DNA from: Lineus longissimus
Lineage: Eukaryota; Nemertea; Pilidiophora; Heteronemertea; Lineidae
Length of the DNA: 64,000 nt
Assembly (NCBI RefSeq): GCF_910592395.1
Contig: NC_088314.1
Location: 18,808,070 to 18,872,069, forward strand
Direction of reading: 5' to 3'
Positions within the stretch are counted from its first letter, which is position 1; every line of letters begins with the position of its first letter. The notes under the pieces are model-generated. The model saw nothing but the letters and a program-made list of their open reading frames with translations. It was not told the origin of the DNA and searched no databases. The position numbers and the translations under genes are program-made. Below, piece after piece: positions 46,701 to 49,730 of this stretch.

Positions 46701-49398
46701 TCCAGACCGAAAACAGTTCGAACACCAATGGTAATGACACTCGAGCCTATTTCGCAGACGTATTACCAAGCTCTCTGATGTAATATGTATGATGTATGTA
46801 TGCTATGTATGCAATGCCTATACGTGGAGCTGTCTTTGTCATGTCTGTCTGGAGGGTGGATTGATGGTGATAACGATGGTCACTGGTGTCTGCTACGAAA
46901 ATCACTCGTTTGTTCAACTATCAATAATCACTGTAAAGGTCTTTTGGTGTGAAAAGCTTCTTAACTGAAGAATTTTAGGGCTTTTCCATCTTGAGACAAG
47001 CCCCAACCCTGGATCCAAACTCTAAGAAGGGCACTTTGATCCAGATAATGTAATGAAACTGCTAAACTTTATTATATCAGGATCAAAAGTCGAGATACTG
47101 GCTCGAAGCGATATCAGAATTCATTGAACTGAAATCGTTTGGTTTGCAGCGAAATATGACTGAGTAGCTGCTGATAACTTGGCCGTCCATGCTTTCAGAC
47201 TTCAAAGTAAATTTAGTGAACGGTCCTGATCCAATAATGTGTGTGCGTGTGTGGGGGGGGGGGGGGGGTAATGGTTGGAAATCACATATTGAACGCTTAG
47301 CCCGGGAAATATTATCTCTATCTGGTGCAGCCCTTAAAGGTGTATTCGTCTGGTATGCATGGCCCATCAGTTTCTTGTAAATGCCAATGATAGCCCAATG
47401 GTTACTCCCAATTGACGCAGAATATGCCTTCATTGAACTCTTTCAGCTTGGCATCACGGAACACCACCATCGCGATGAAGATTTCTGCAGTCAATATCGC
47501 TAAGGTGTCACGATTCAAAACCACTGACGCCAGCAAAGCATATCCACCGTTTTCACCTCCTCGGGCTAACAAATGTGAAACCAAAGAAATGCAATAAAGG
47601 CGTGTTTAGAAAGCCGATAACTTTTCTTTTTGATGTCAACATCATAATATGTCTTGGAGCACATGATATGATATTACTACTCAAACTCACATTGATAACT
47701 TTTTTCCCGACAAACAGTAGTGGTTGTAATTTGTTGACAGTGGTCACATTACTAGAAAATCAAGTTGGCTAATCTGACAAATACATATCCAATCTTTGCA
47801 TTCTTGATCAAGCTAATAGCATCGTAACTTGTTTACGGAAAACCTGGCTTCGGTCATGAAAATGTCAAAGCTCCACAGTTTTATGGCTTCGAAATGATTC
47901 TGGTCGTGGTGGAAATTGAGTCACAGCCTCTCGCGATTTCGCGATTTCTCATCTCGCGGTTTATAATAAGCAACTGACGAGATGTGTCCTTTCGACGCCG
48001 GCGAGTCTGCTCAAGTGCAAAGGTCACTTGCCCTGACCTGGCCTATCTCTGGTTCAGAGGTCACCGGGATACATCACCCAGTCTCGGTCTTCTGTCTGGT
48101 TTGTAAAATGCTTCTACTGGGATCTTATCAGAATCACCACGTGCCTGGGGTAGAATGAGTGCATAAGTGAGGCAATCTAAACATTATAGGGTCTTATAGG
48201 GATCAGCATTCCGACCTGGTCAACATTCTGACCGAGTCAACATTTCAACCCGGTCAACATTCTGACCCAGTCAAAATTCTGATTGAGTCAACATTCTACT
48301 GCTTTCAATGTTAGAAACTACTGCATTGAAGGTGAGAAAAAAATGTGGCTTGCGTGACAGTTGACGGACAGCTTGCATGGGCTATCGATCTGGAACACGA
48401 ATCAAATCTTAGCGGAATTCATGCTGCGGCAATGCCCCAGACATGGCAGTGTCTATGTCGTTAGTGTCGGACTCGTGCACTGAACATCCTGGGTTCAATT
48501 CCTGTCACCTTGAGAGGAAGTTTTTTTAAATATCAGGTTGAGAGGACGTGAACTAACTTGGGAATCGAATCGGAGTCCTCAGAGGTGACAAGCGTCATTA
48601 CTGCAATGTGTAACAAATGCCCAGCCGGTTTGATATATCGCACAGCACTCAGCTGCAATTCTGCCTGCACACAACCAAGTCTTCTTATCACTCATCACAG
48701 CGATACATATTGCTTGTCTCCTTGATGAAAAATAACCAGTCTGTGACACGATTTATCAAGAGAAATATACTTCCCAATCGCAAATGAAGATCAAGGGGAA
48801 GACTATTTTTCATCCCCTTATCCTTTATTGATGGCAAATCCAGCTGTTTCTTTTTCGACCAACTTTACGCATGATGCAGTTGTGACGGATATCACCCAAG
48901 AATTTCCTGACAGCTACTTGAGGGAAGCGTCAACAGTAATCAGGAACGTAGCAAGTTTTCTATGAATATTAACGTGGACCCAATCAGTGTAATACTTACA
49001 GTCGGAAATCTGCCCTTCCACTTGGCAATGATGGGCAAGTGATCAAACGCCACGTTAGTATCTCACGGCATTTGTTCATACGAGAAGTAACACCCCTCGC
49101 GAAATACAATTTTCACATTTGCTCAAGGGTGCAATTGATAGAAACACACCATAAGTTGGGAAACTTTGGCGTGTGAACCCTTTTGCTGCAGAAGATATTT
49201 TTCGTACCAGTCTGTGTGGAGCAGTGCATAGCAATGCTGAACTTTAATTCGTTCCACTTGGCCTATAAAAAAACCTGTCCCTACCTCAATAGCTTTAACT
49301 TTCCAGTCCAACATGTCTTCAATTCGTTTAGCACGCTCCTGCACCATTTTATTGCCATCTATCGTGTCGATTTTAGCACCCTGGGCTTCGACGTCCAT
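1602..49398 (-). CDS. CACNA2D3-like: Calcium channel alpha2delta subunit (alpha2delta-3/-4-like), whole locus, partial at both ends
   Basis: Multi-exon gene for the extracellular, membrane-anchored auxiliary alpha2delta subunit of high-voltage-activated calcium channels, which aids channel trafficking, surface density and synapse organisation. I joined 27 core exons plus one alternative last exon; every junction has GT..AG sites and matching phase, giving about 990 codons against about 1080-1150 for the family. Seen in order: VWA_N region, VWA domain with a perfect MIDAS (DSSGS) and TDG motif, Cache region ([11 protein letters not shown]-type block, here [17 protein letters not shown]), Cys-rich block, YDYQGVC and FNLFSWW delta-segment blocks, then C..CxxC exons. 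The [13 protein letters not shown] and [11 protein letters not shown] blocks favour alpha2delta-3/-4 over -1/-2. Signal peptide and C-terminal anchor exons are not found. Class assignment rests on remembered family sequences, not on a search. Confidence 0.95.
1795..4501. other. Intron between alternative exons 28c and 28d
   Basis: Contains the degenerate minisatellite at about 1975-2240 and otherwise no recognised gene, element or exon. Short open frames here lack splice sites or family similarity. Confidence 0.6.
1975..2240. repeat. Degenerate minisatellite, about 25-30-bp unit
   Basis: Diverged repeats of a GATCTGTAATGGTTTANCC-like unit (TGTAATGG/TGTGATGG followed by TTTA.CC and CATTGCAGAT). 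Intronic, between exons 28c and 28d. Boundaries approximate. Confidence 0.55.
4502..4742 (-). CDS. alpha2delta alternative exon 28c (Cys-rich, array copy 3)
   Basis: 241 nt, 2 bases in, 2 out, acceptor TGCATCATAG, donor GTAAGG. Begins with an expanded acidic Tyr/Gly repeat ([20 protein letters not shown]), then [38 protein letters not shown] and NCQSCN. Sequons NFT and NTT; terminal CxxC. It is the longest of the four, the extra length being in the YGS/GYE repeat. It lies 386 bp from 28b. Confidence 0.92.
5129..5360 (-). CDS. alpha2delta alternative exon 28b (Cys-rich, array copy 2)
   Basis: 232 nt, 2 bases in, 2 out, acceptor CACATACTAG, donor GTAAGG. Starts with a Tyr/Gly-rich stretch ([17 protein letters not shown]), then [20 protein letters not shown], then [18 protein letters not shown] and NCQICN. 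Sequons NIT and NTT. It is the close sister of 28c, and nucleotide similarity continues through the 3' half of both exons. The NGYEDY-ELNAMFW part matches DEENRLFW of 28d. Confidence 0.92.
5361..7206. other. Intron between alternative exons 28a and 28b
   Basis: No exon of the 28 class was seen. It contains a short foldback rich in GAACTTAAAT/ATTTAAGTTC at about 6124-6195; the rest is unremarkable A+T-rich DNA. Confidence 0.55.
6124..6195. repeat. Nested short inverted repeats
   Basis: TGAACTTAAAT and ATTTAAGTTCA alternate twice within about 70 bp, so the strand can fold into two hairpins. Origin unknown. Confidence 0.6.
7207..7399 (-). CDS. alpha2delta alternative exon 28a (Cys-rich, array copy 1)
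   Basis: 193 nt, 2 bases in, 2 out, acceptor TTGTACCTAG, donor GTAAGG. Encodes an acidic start ([20 protein letters not shown]), then [11 protein letters not shown], and ends SPCNTCN. It shares with 28b/c the N-x-T, the N-x-[ST]-C and the terminal CxxC-N, and corresponds to the DFTASLSKQSC...LDCGNCS segment of alpha2delta-1. The middle part ([19 protein letters not shown]) is divergent and basic. One of four tandem versions of the same exon. Confidence 0.85.
8335..8520. repeat. Degenerate minisatellite, about 25-30-bp unit
   Basis: Units resembling CCATAGCCAANATGTTAAAAT repeat about six times with drift (CCACAGCCAATATG, CCATACCGACGTG, CCACACCCAGTATG). Intronic, between exons 28x and 28a; no gene seen elsewhere in 7.40-8.70 kb. 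Confidence 0.7.
8703..8841 (-). CDS. Candidate alternative exon 28x (divergent fifth version)
   Basis: 139 nt, 2 bases in, 2 out: the same phase class as exons 28a-d. Acceptor TTTGCCAG, donor GTGAGT. Encodes [20 protein letters not shown] then [20 protein letters not shown] and EKYGL. It lacks the C..CxxC and sequon pattern of 28a-d, so homology to them is not shown. If the donor is not used, the frame stops at once (AAG TGA), giving a shortened, unanchored protein. Splicing it to 28a-d would break the frame. Confidence 0.55.
9325..9419 (-). CDS. alpha2delta exon 27: FNLFSWW block (delta segment); upstream partner of the alternative exons
   Basis: 95 nt, 1 base in, 1 out: [20 protein letters not shown] then [11 protein letters not shown]. 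Matches FLVEFNLCSWWHSD of alpha2delta-3; the family Cys before SWW is Phe here. Acceptor TCTTTCAG, donor GTAAGT. It ends with one extra base, which fits the two-base start of all five downstream alternative exons. Confidence 0.95.
9591..9643 (-). CDS. alpha2delta exon 26 (delta segment)
   Basis: 53 nt, phase 0 in, 2 out: [17 protein letters not shown] plus a split L. It aligns with AFLSAVKWIMTELVLFL of alpha2delta-3. Acceptor TTATTTCAG, donor GTGAGT. Identity is modest but position, hydrophobic pattern and phase agree. Confidence 0.9.
10153..10231 (-). CDS. alpha2delta exon 25: VYDYQGVC block (delta segment)
   Basis: 79 nt, 1 base in, phase 0 out: [33 protein letters not shown] matches the invariant (L/S)YDYQ(A/S)(M/V)C of alpha2delta proteins. 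Acceptor CATTTTCAG, donor GTAAGT. Confidence 0.97.
10270..10512 (-). other. Small open frame with signal-like N-terminus inside intron 24
   Basis: An 80-codon frame begins at an ATG in strong context (AACCATGG) and ends TAA. It lies entirely within the 337-nt intron between exons 24 and 25, on the same strand. Its N-terminus is hydrophobic ([20 protein letters not shown]) and followed by a polar tail ending MLKKK, so it looks like a secreted or membrane micropeptide. No relative is recognised. It has no promoter or poly(A) signal that I can see, and may be chance. Confidence 0.2.
10569..10639 (-). CDS. alpha2delta exon 24: [10 protein letters not shown] block
   Basis: 71 nt, phase 0 in, 2 out: [23 protein letters not shown]. 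Aligns with GDFFGEIEGAVMNKLLTMGSFKR. Acceptor GATTTCAG, donor GTAGGT. The following intron is only 337 nt and is largely filled by a small open frame (see 10270-10512). Confidence 0.97.
10986..11048 (-). CDS. alpha2delta exon 23: [14 protein letters not shown] block
   Basis: 63 nt, 21 residues, phase 0 to 0: [21 protein letters not shown]. Near-identical pattern to VNCYLIDNNGFILVSEDYTQ of alpha2delta-3. Acceptor CTGTTTCAG, donor GTGAGT. Confidence 0.98.
11339..11526 (-). CDS. alpha2delta exon 22: [17 protein letters not shown] and Cys block
   Basis: 188 nt, 2 bases in, phase 0 out. [20 protein letters not shown], then [20 protein letters not shown] and [15 protein letters not shown]. It matches SPVVAAVGIQMKLEFFQRKF followed by the CASLDGKCSISCDD Cys cluster of alpha2delta-3. 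Acceptor ATTTCAG, donor GTAAGT. Confidence 0.96.
11788..11924 (-). CDS. alpha2delta exon 21: second Cache segment (YYQRAVDN)
   Basis: 137 nt, 1 base in, 1 out: [45 protein letters not shown]. It aligns with the LWYRRAAEQIPGSFVYSIPFS stretch. Acceptor TTTTTCAG. Donor GTAGGT was chosen because it is the only GT that keeps phase with exon 22; GTGGGT two bases upstream does not. Confidence 0.9.
12280..12363 (-). CDS. alpha2delta exon 20: [12 protein letters not shown] block
   Basis: 84 nt, 1 base in, 2 out: [20 protein letters not shown] then IFDDTVD. A clear match to KGVEVAFLGTRTGLSRINLF of alpha2delta-3. Acceptor TTTTTTCAG, donor GTAAGT. Confidence 0.96.
12703..12891 (-). CDS. alpha2delta exon 19: WEDYC block
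   Basis: 189 nt, 1 base in, 2 out. [20 protein letters not shown], then [20 protein letters not shown] and [14 protein letters not shown]. It corresponds to the WSYCNTDL...LLQCDKELIQEVLFDA..EAYW stretch of the family, with both Cys kept. Sequons NQT and NDT present. Acceptor CCTTTCAG, donor GTAAGT. Confidence 0.93.
13057..13117 (-). CDS. alpha2delta exon 18
   Basis: 61 nt, 2 bases in, 2 out: [19 protein letters not shown] plus the split W codon. It occupies the short linker before the conserved W.YC motif. Acceptor TTTTTTCAG, donor GTGAGT. Sequence conservation is low here, so the call rests mainly on phase and on its position between two confident exons. Confidence 0.85.
13240..13416 (-). 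CDS. Candidate cassette or poison exon between exons 17 and 18
   Basis: 177 nt, 2 bases in, 1 out, so phase-compatible with exons 17 and 18. Acceptor TTTGGCATCAG follows a T-rich tract; donor GTAAAA is weak. In the inherited frame it is open for 57 codons ([20 protein letters not shown], then [20 protein letters not shown]) and stops at a TGA one base before the donor. Skipping it gives the family-like junction [14 protein letters not shown]. If included, the protein would end inside the Cache region. The [10 protein letters not shown] stretch faintly resembles [10 protein letters not shown] of exons 16-17. It could be simply intronic. Confidence 0.35.
13517..13587 (-). CDS. alpha2delta exon 17: [11 protein letters not shown] block
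   Basis: 71 nt, 1 base in, 1 out: (S)[20 protein letters not shown] then KDF. Aligns with FSLGVALSRGHGKYFFRG. Acceptor ATTTCAG, donor GTAAGT. It splices in phase either to exon 18 directly or to the exon-like segment at 13.24-13.42 kb. Confidence 0.92.
13861..13942. repeat. Direct repeat flanking exon 16, copy 1
   Basis: AGATAACTTTAAATTGATTA continues through CAATGTATGATGACTGATAT and CTAGCT to ATTGGGCCCTTTTT. It matches copy 2 at about 14128-14202 nearly base for base apart from a short indel. Confidence 0.85.
14011..14072 (-). CDS. alpha2delta exon 16: [11 protein letters not shown] block
   Basis: 62 nt, phase 0 in, 2 bases out. [20 protein letters not shown] aligns with RVLVMTNDYYYTDIKGTPF. 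Acceptor ATTTTTCAG, donor GTAAGG. The exon is flanked by a direct repeat of about 75-80 bp in its two introns. Confidence 0.93.
14128..14202. repeat. Direct repeat flanking exon 16, copy 2
   Basis: Same sequence as copy 1 (AGATAACTTTAAATTGATTA ... ATTGGGCCCTTTTT), in the same orientation and 267 bp away, on the other side of exon 16. Confidence 0.85.
14287..14358 (-). CDS. alpha2delta exon 15: [12 protein letters not shown] block
   Basis: 72 nt, 24 residues, phase 0 to 0: [20 protein letters not shown] then YDNM. Aligns with LRNAMVNRKTGKFSMEVKKTVD of alpha2delta-3. Acceptor TTTGACTTCAG, donor GTAAGT. Confidence 0.92.
14527..14556 (-). CDS. alpha2delta exon 14: 30-nt microexon
   Basis: 30 nt, 10 residues [10 protein letters not shown], phase 0 to 0, with TATTTTCAG before and GTAAGT after. 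It falls where alpha2delta proteins have a variable loop between the DLSEVE block and the RxxMVxxxTG block. Because it is divisible by 3 and in phase, it could be skipped without a frame change. Confidence 0.8.
14708..14782 (-). CDS. alpha2delta exon 13: Cache region ([13 protein letters not shown])
   Basis: 75 nt, 25 residues, phase 0 to 0: [20 protein letters not shown] then [18 protein letters not shown] is diagnostic of the alpha2delta-3/-4 class ([13 protein letters not shown]). Acceptor TTTTTCAG, donor GTAAGT. An internal GGTAAGG six codons in could serve as a cryptic donor. Confidence 0.97.
15021..15200 (-). CDS. alpha2delta exon 12: Cache core ([23 protein letters not shown])
   Basis: 180 nt, 60 residues, phase 0 to 0. 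Contains [40 protein letters not shown] and PDFRPT, the signature blocks of the alpha2delta Cache domain (alpha2delta-3: GVVGTDVPVKE ... [19 protein letters not shown]). Acceptor TTCTTTTCAG, donor GTGAGT. A (GAT)n tract in transcript sense starts about 18 nt upstream of the acceptor. Confidence 0.98.
15218..15352. repeat. (CAT)n microsatellite
   Basis: About 135 bp of CAT/TCA triplets with interspersed CTC, on the plus strand. In the transcript it is a (GAU)n tract that ends about 18 nt before the acceptor of exon 12. It produces artificial poly-Met and poly-His open frames. Confidence 0.95.
15665..15721 (-). CDS. alpha2delta exon 11: Cache region ([11 protein letters not shown])
   Basis: 57 nt, 19 residues, phase 0 to 0: [19 protein letters not shown], aligned with PVLMTTVAMPVFSKQN of alpha2delta-3. 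Acceptor TCATTTCAG, donor GTGAGT. It lies 14.5 kb from exon 10b, the longest intron of the locus. Confidence 0.93.
18075..18178. repeat. Minisatellite, about 20-bp unit
   Basis: Repeats of ATTGTCTAAATCACCCAAGT-like units (AATATTGTCTAAATCACC, GTATCGTCTAAATCAC, GTATTGTCTAAAC), about five copies. Confidence 0.8.
19070..19440. repeat. Low-complexity region built on AGACATCTA/TCTATTAGA
   Basis: Repeated GACATCTA, TCTATTAG and GGATGTCTATGGA(C/T)ATCAC motifs over about 370 bp, including short palindromes. Irregular period; boundaries approximate. Confidence 0.6.
19850..20005. mobile_element. Palindromic MITE-like element (family P), copy 1
   Basis: Left arm CCAATGAGCAATTTAATCAC and right arm GACAAAAATCGCTCATTTGC are imperfect inverted copies, each continued inward by the Cys-like block TCACCTGCAATGT / ACATCGCAGGTCACAGC. 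Similar units occur at 20.65, 21.44, 38.25, 44.63, 55.98 and 59.65 kb. Non-coding; superfamily not determined. Confidence 0.65.
20650..20865. mobile_element. Palindromic MITE-like element (family P), diverged copy
   Basis: CACAAACAAGTGATTTTTGT on the left and ACAACAAAAATCATACATTTGC-type sequence on the right form inverted arms. The interior has GGTCACGATCGCATGCAAC and TTGCACATTGCAGTGA. Diverged from copy 1. Confidence 0.5.
21436..21592. mobile_element. Palindromic MITE-like element (family P), diverged copy
   Basis: Interior ACCTGCCACGTTGTCATGGT and GGTTACATCACAGGCTATAG match the arms of copy 1 in both orientations. CAAACAGGCATG and CACAGCTTGTTTG mark the ends. Confidence 0.45.
22660..23095. 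repeat. Degenerate minisatellite, about 55-60-bp unit
   Basis: Roughly seven copies of a unit containing AATGAACTTGAAAGCAGAGG, then a variable part and AACTGGCTTTCAAAATTAAT. The AACTTGAAAGCAG / GGCTTTCA pair recurs at regular distance. Confidence 0.8.
23477..23612. repeat. 31-bp minisatellite, about 4.4 copies
   Basis: GGTCACTGATGAGGCCTTAA plus AAGTAGTTTAA repeats at 23477, 23508, 23539, 23570 and 23601 with few substitutions, alternating between two subtypes (TTAAAAGTAG and TTGAAAGTAA), so the higher-order unit is 62 bp. Confidence 0.9.
25556..25965. repeat. Degenerate minisatellite (AACTGATCAATTAGGTTCAGCAG)
   Basis: About eight copies of AACTGAT(C/T)AATTAGGTTCAG followed by CAGAAAAAGA-like sequence, with short CATAACTGAT spacers. 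Period irregular, about 45-55 bp. Confidence 0.75.
28920..29230. repeat. A+T-rich region with recurrent ATCATGAAA motifs
   Basis: TCATGAAA and its complement TTTCATGA recur many times with short AT spacers, giving numerous small palindromes. No coding potential. Confidence 0.5.
30240..30338 (-). CDS. alpha2delta exon 10b: homologous alternative version of exon 10a
   Basis: 99 nt, 33 residues, phase 0 to 0: [20 protein letters not shown] then [13 protein letters not shown]. It matches exon 10a and the family pattern Y(L/I)xVxxRPxV..H...WT.AY. Acceptor CCTATTTTCCAG, donor GTAGCC (weaker). The longer C-terminal tail (SALAHESK) resembles the alpha2delta-3 tail better than 10a does. Including both exons would keep the frame but duplicate the segment, so exclusive use is inferred. 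Confidence 0.85.
30835..31115. repeat. Degenerate minisatellite (ACAATGGAAAAGTGAGTC)
   Basis: About eight units of ACAATGGAAAAGTGAGTCAA, alternating with ATGGAAAAGTGAGTATTTAC. Lies in the short intron between exons 10a and 10b. The GTGAGT core is antisense to the gene and is not a donor for it. Confidence 0.75.
31166..31249 (-). CDS. alpha2delta exon 10a: entry to the Cache domain (version a)
   Basis: 84 nt, 28 residues, phase 0 to 0: [20 protein letters not shown] then TSVYFDAA. It aligns with [25 protein letters not shown] of alpha2delta-3. Acceptor AATTGTAG, donor GTAAGG. Joined to exon 11 it gives a junction like the LDALELGLVITGTLPVF stretch of alpha2delta-1. It is homologous to exon 10b about 0.9 kb downstream, so the two are probably used alternatively. 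Confidence 0.93.
31605..31733 (-). CDS. alpha2delta exon 9: end of VWA ([19 protein letters not shown])
   Basis: 129 nt, 43 residues, phase 0 to 0. [20 protein letters not shown] then [20 protein letters not shown]. This matches alpha2delta-3 ([10 protein letters not shown]...WMACANKGFFTQISTLAD) almost residue for residue. Donor GTACGT-type (GTAC), weaker than its neighbours. It is followed by a choice of two homologous exons, 10a and 10b. Confidence 0.97.
31827..31861. repeat. Short (CAT)n microsatellite
   Basis: ATTATCATCATCATCATTAT followed by CATCATCATCAG, in the intron between exons 8 and 9 and next to the SINE starting at about 31889. Confidence 0.85.
31889..32075 (+). mobile_element. 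tRNA-derived SINE
   Basis: Polymerase III box A-like TGGCTCGGTTCTTTGACTAG and box B-like TCCTGGTTCAATCCCCA are spaced as in tRNA genes, followed by a non-tRNA body with CACCCAGATGTATAAATCGG. That type of body sequence occurs in invertebrate SINEs. Tail not clearly defined. Confidence 0.65.
32153..32176. repeat. Short (CAT)n microsatellite
   Basis: Eight uninterrupted CAT units just downstream of exon 8 in the gene sense. Confidence 0.9.
32212..32415 (-). CDS. alpha2delta exon 8: VWA domain core ([13 protein letters not shown])
   Basis: 204 nt, 68 residues, phase 0 to 0. Contains a helix, then [20 protein letters not shown] and KKYNQPVK. The TDG motif supplies the distal MIDAS aspartate. Acceptor TTCCTTTCAG, donor GTAAGA. 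Two (CAT)n tracts lie in the next intron on the plus strand. Confidence 0.97.
32743..32817 (-). CDS. alpha2delta exon 7: VWA domain ([12 protein letters not shown])
   Basis: 75 nt, 25 residues, phase 0 to 0. [20 protein letters not shown] corresponds to the YNEELHYVEPCLNGTLVQAD segment of alpha2delta-3, including the conserved Cys and the NGT sequon. Acceptor CCTTTCAG, donor GTAAGG. Confidence 0.95.
33042..33327 (-). repeat. 28-bp minisatellite made of copies of the exon 6 splice donor
   Basis: In transcript sense the unit is GTAAGTACTGGGTGTTAAAT then AAAACATT. Its first copy is the real donor of exon 6 at 33327. Ten further copies follow at an exact 28-bp spacing (donor-like starts at 33294, 33266 and so on down to 33042). 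Eight of the ten keep a perfect GTAAGT; the first reads GTCAGT and the last GTTAGT. Confidence 0.95.
33328..33478 (-). CDS. alpha2delta exon 6: VWA domain with MIDAS
   Basis: 151 nt, 1 base in, phase 0 out. Encodes [20 protein letters not shown], then [20 protein letters not shown] and [15 protein letters not shown] is a complete DxSxS metal-ion-dependent adhesion site; in alpha2delta proteins an intact MIDAS is needed to raise channel surface expression. The donor GTAAGT is the first unit of a 28-bp minisatellite that repeats the donor itself downstream. Confidence 0.97.
33479..35792. other. Intron between exons 5 and 6
   Basis: 2.3 kb with no recognised gene or clear repeat. A loose match to the sequence at 62.48-62.56 kb (GAGGTTGTT ... 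GATTTC) occurs at about 34.7 kb. Confidence 0.5.
35793..35847 (-). CDS. alpha2delta exon 5: linker to the VWA domain (CRTRRW)
   Basis: 55 nt, 2 bases in and 2 out, between CCATGAAG and GTAAGA. Encodes [18 protein letters not shown], joining the YPG of exon 4 to the [10 protein letters not shown] of exon 6. In alpha2delta-1/-2 this position is the RRR gabapentin-binding motif. Here it reads R-T-R, like R-N-R in alpha2delta-3, so gabapentin sensitivity is not predicted (inference from family knowledge). Confidence 0.93.
36568..36699 (-). CDS. alpha2delta exon 4: end of VWA_N ([12 protein letters not shown] block)
   Basis: 132 nt, enters with 2 bases and leaves with 1. Encodes [18 protein letters not shown] and then [18 protein letters not shown], among the best conserved alpha2delta blocks (human -3: SLIWQYFGSAKGFFRQYPG). 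Acceptor ATTTCAG and donor GTATGT. A long homopolymer C tract (in transcript sense) lies about 35-55 nt upstream of the acceptor. Confidence 0.97.
36735..36753. repeat. Poly-G tract
   Basis: An uninterrupted run of about 19 G on the plus strand, a C run in the transcript, upstream of the exon 4 acceptor. Confidence 0.95.
36900..36957 (-). pseudogene. Partial duplicate of exon 3 (VPTNIYDR copy), possible alternative exon
   Basis: 58 nt. Acceptor GTATTTCAG, frame [19 protein letters not shown], one extra base, then GTAAAA. It repeats the last third of exon 3 ([19 protein letters not shown]) together with the flanking donor and about 25 nt of intron (AGTCCTTGGGC). Start and end phases equal those of exon 3, so it could replace it, but it would lose 35 residues and the donor has decayed from GTAAGT. 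More likely a relic. Coordinates may be off by a few bases. Confidence 0.5.
37135..37297 (-). CDS. alpha2delta exon 3: VWA_N region with VPTNVYDR block
   Basis: 163 nt, phase 0 start, 1 extra base at the end. Encodes [18 protein letters not shown] at the start and [12 protein letters not shown] at the end, matching the QYEYFNA..DKDGN and VQVPTNMYN blocks of alpha2delta-3. Donor GTAAGT was chosen over an overlapping GTGTAA four bases upstream because it is the better consensus and alone keeps phase with exon 4. The acceptor is ambiguous by 6 nt (two AGs), in frame either way. Its 3' end is repeated twice downstream (see findings). Confidence 0.92.
37532..37603 (+). mobile_element. tRNA-like SINE head or tRNA pseudogene
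   Basis: GTAGCTAGAGCAGTGGACT (box A-like, anticodon-arm TGGA..TCCA) and GTGGTTCGAATTCC (strong box B) at tRNA spacing. Stems carry mismatches, so a functional tRNA is unlikely. Confidence 0.55.
37801..38170 (+). mobile_element. 370-bp element with 15-bp terminal inverted repeats, copy 1
   Basis: Ends AATAGCATTCCGCGA and TCGCGGAATGCTATT are exact inverse complements, possibly with CT/AG beyond. Interior non-coding with ACGTTTTAGTCACGTGACAG and CTGCCCTAGTTAGAAAGCC. An inverted copy of exactly the same length is at 57598-57967 and a fragment at 593-718. Likely a non-autonomous DNA transposon. Confidence 0.85.
38250..38475. mobile_element. Palindromic MITE-like element (family P), copy
   Basis: CGCACAAACGAGCAATTTAA at the left and TGATTTAAATTCTGGTTTGC at the right form inverted arms. 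Interior TCGCTGCAACCAGCGATTAT and ATCGTGGTCACAGGTTGCGG. Lies 80 bp from the 370-bp element. Confidence 0.55.
38935..39035 (+). repeat. Dispersed repeat R (GTGTCCTTA..GAGAGGTT), copy 1
   Basis: ATCAGGATACCTCCGTATTAAGG-type sequence and GGGTGTCCTTAGTGGAGAGG. Related blocks at 45.09-45.26 and 49.56-49.73 kb share the alternation of (A/G)GGACAC and GAGAGGT. Confidence 0.5.
43067..43174 (-). CDS. alpha2delta exon 2: VWA_N region
   Basis: 108 nt, 36 residues, phase 0 to 0, between ATATTACAG and GTAAGT. It begins [20 protein letters not shown], matching the RLVEAAEEAHLKH-type helix that follows exon 1 in the family, and ends in a Ser/Thr/Pro-rich linker ([12 protein letters not shown]). The linker is less conserved, as expected for this loop. 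Confidence 0.85.
44630..44770. mobile_element. Palindromic MITE-like element (family P), partial copy
   Basis: GACCTGCGATTATTATCGCT and GCTATGTGCG match the element at 55.98 kb, and TTTTGATCGCAGGTCGGTGC gives the opposite arm. Confidence 0.55.
45095..45262 (+). repeat. Dispersed repeat R, copy 2
   Basis: ACCTCTCTATCACTGACACC, then GTCCTTAAGAGAGGTGTCCT and CCTAAGAGAGGTGTCCACAA. Same arrangement as at 49.56 kb. Confidence 0.6.
45645..46330. repeat. 150-bp satellite-like array, about 4.5 copies
   Basis: GTTACTGAGAAGTTTCACCA recurs at 45651, 45801, 45951 and 46101 (exactly 150 bp apart) and in degenerate form near 46252. Units are about 95% alike by eye. Because 150 is divisible by 3, one minus-strand frame stays open over 120 codons with a 50-residue repeat ([20 protein letters not shown]...). 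No splice sites or start context support translation. Located in the intron between exons 1 and 2. Confidence 0.95.
47252..47268. repeat. Poly-G tract
   Basis: About 16 G in a row after GTGTGCGTGTG on the plus strand. Confidence 0.9.
48208..48300. repeat. Minisatellite, about 18-bp unit
   Basis: CATTCTGACC(C/G)(A/G)GTCAA repeats about five times with single-base changes. Confidence 0.85.
48443..48516 (+). mobile_element. tRNA-like SINE head
   Basis: ATGGCAGTGTCTATGTCGTT (box A-like) and TCCTGGGTTCAATTCCTGTC (box B) at tRNA spacing, followed by CACCTTGAGAGGAAG. A degenerate pol III-derived repeat. Confidence 0.5.
49285..49398 (-). CDS. alpha2delta exon 1 (first recognised): VWA_N region
   Basis: 114 nt, phase 0 to 0, 38 residues. 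It matches the alpha2delta N-terminal helix region: [20 protein letters not shown] aligns with the IDG..LVK.LAK..E block of alpha2delta-3. Acceptor TTTTCCAG and donor GTAGGG. The exon happens to begin with ATG. An upstream exon with the signal peptide is expected, so this ATG is probably not the natural start, though an internal start cannot be excluded. The intron to the next exon is about 6.1 kb and holds the 150-bp satellite array. Confidence 0.85.
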
Positions 49399-49555
49399 CT
49401 GGAAAATATGAAGGTAGAAGAATATAACATATTTGAAGGAAAAACGAAAATTCTTGGCACGATTTGTACCATCTTGAATACCAGATCACTTTTGTTCACA
49501 AACGCTAGGTAGAGGGCCATGTGGATCATCGCCCATCTGAAAAATACAGCACAGC

Positions 49556-49730
49556 CTCTCTATTAGGGATAGCCTATAATCGGGACTGACAAATGCTGTC
49601 CTTAGAAGTACTGATTAAAGAGGTAAGATTTAATGAAATTGACTAATGCTGGACTGAAACCAGTGTACTTATCAGAAAGGGTATCCTGCTAACAGATGTG
49701 TCTGCTAAGGGAGGTTCCACTGCACTTTAG
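49556..49730 (+). repeat. Dispersed repeat R, copy 3
   Basis: CCTCTCTATTAGGGATAGCC, GACTGACAAATGCTGTCCTT and GGAGGTTCCACTGCAC. Parallel to copy 2 over its whole length but diverged. Confidence 0.6.

Larger units (their letters stand above)
43175..49284. other. Intron between exons 1 and 2
   Basis: 6.1 kb. Holds a palindromic element (44.6 kb), repeat R (45.1 kb), the 150-bp array (45.65 kb), a G-tract (47.25 kb), a small GGTCAACATTCTGACC minisatellite (48.2 kb) and a tRNA-like head (48.44 kb). No other gene seen. Confidence 0.6.

Noticed and set aside
49285-49398. ATG at 49398 as the true start codon
   Set aside because: It coincides with a splice acceptor (TTTTCCAG), and the family has a signal peptide and about 60 residues before this block.
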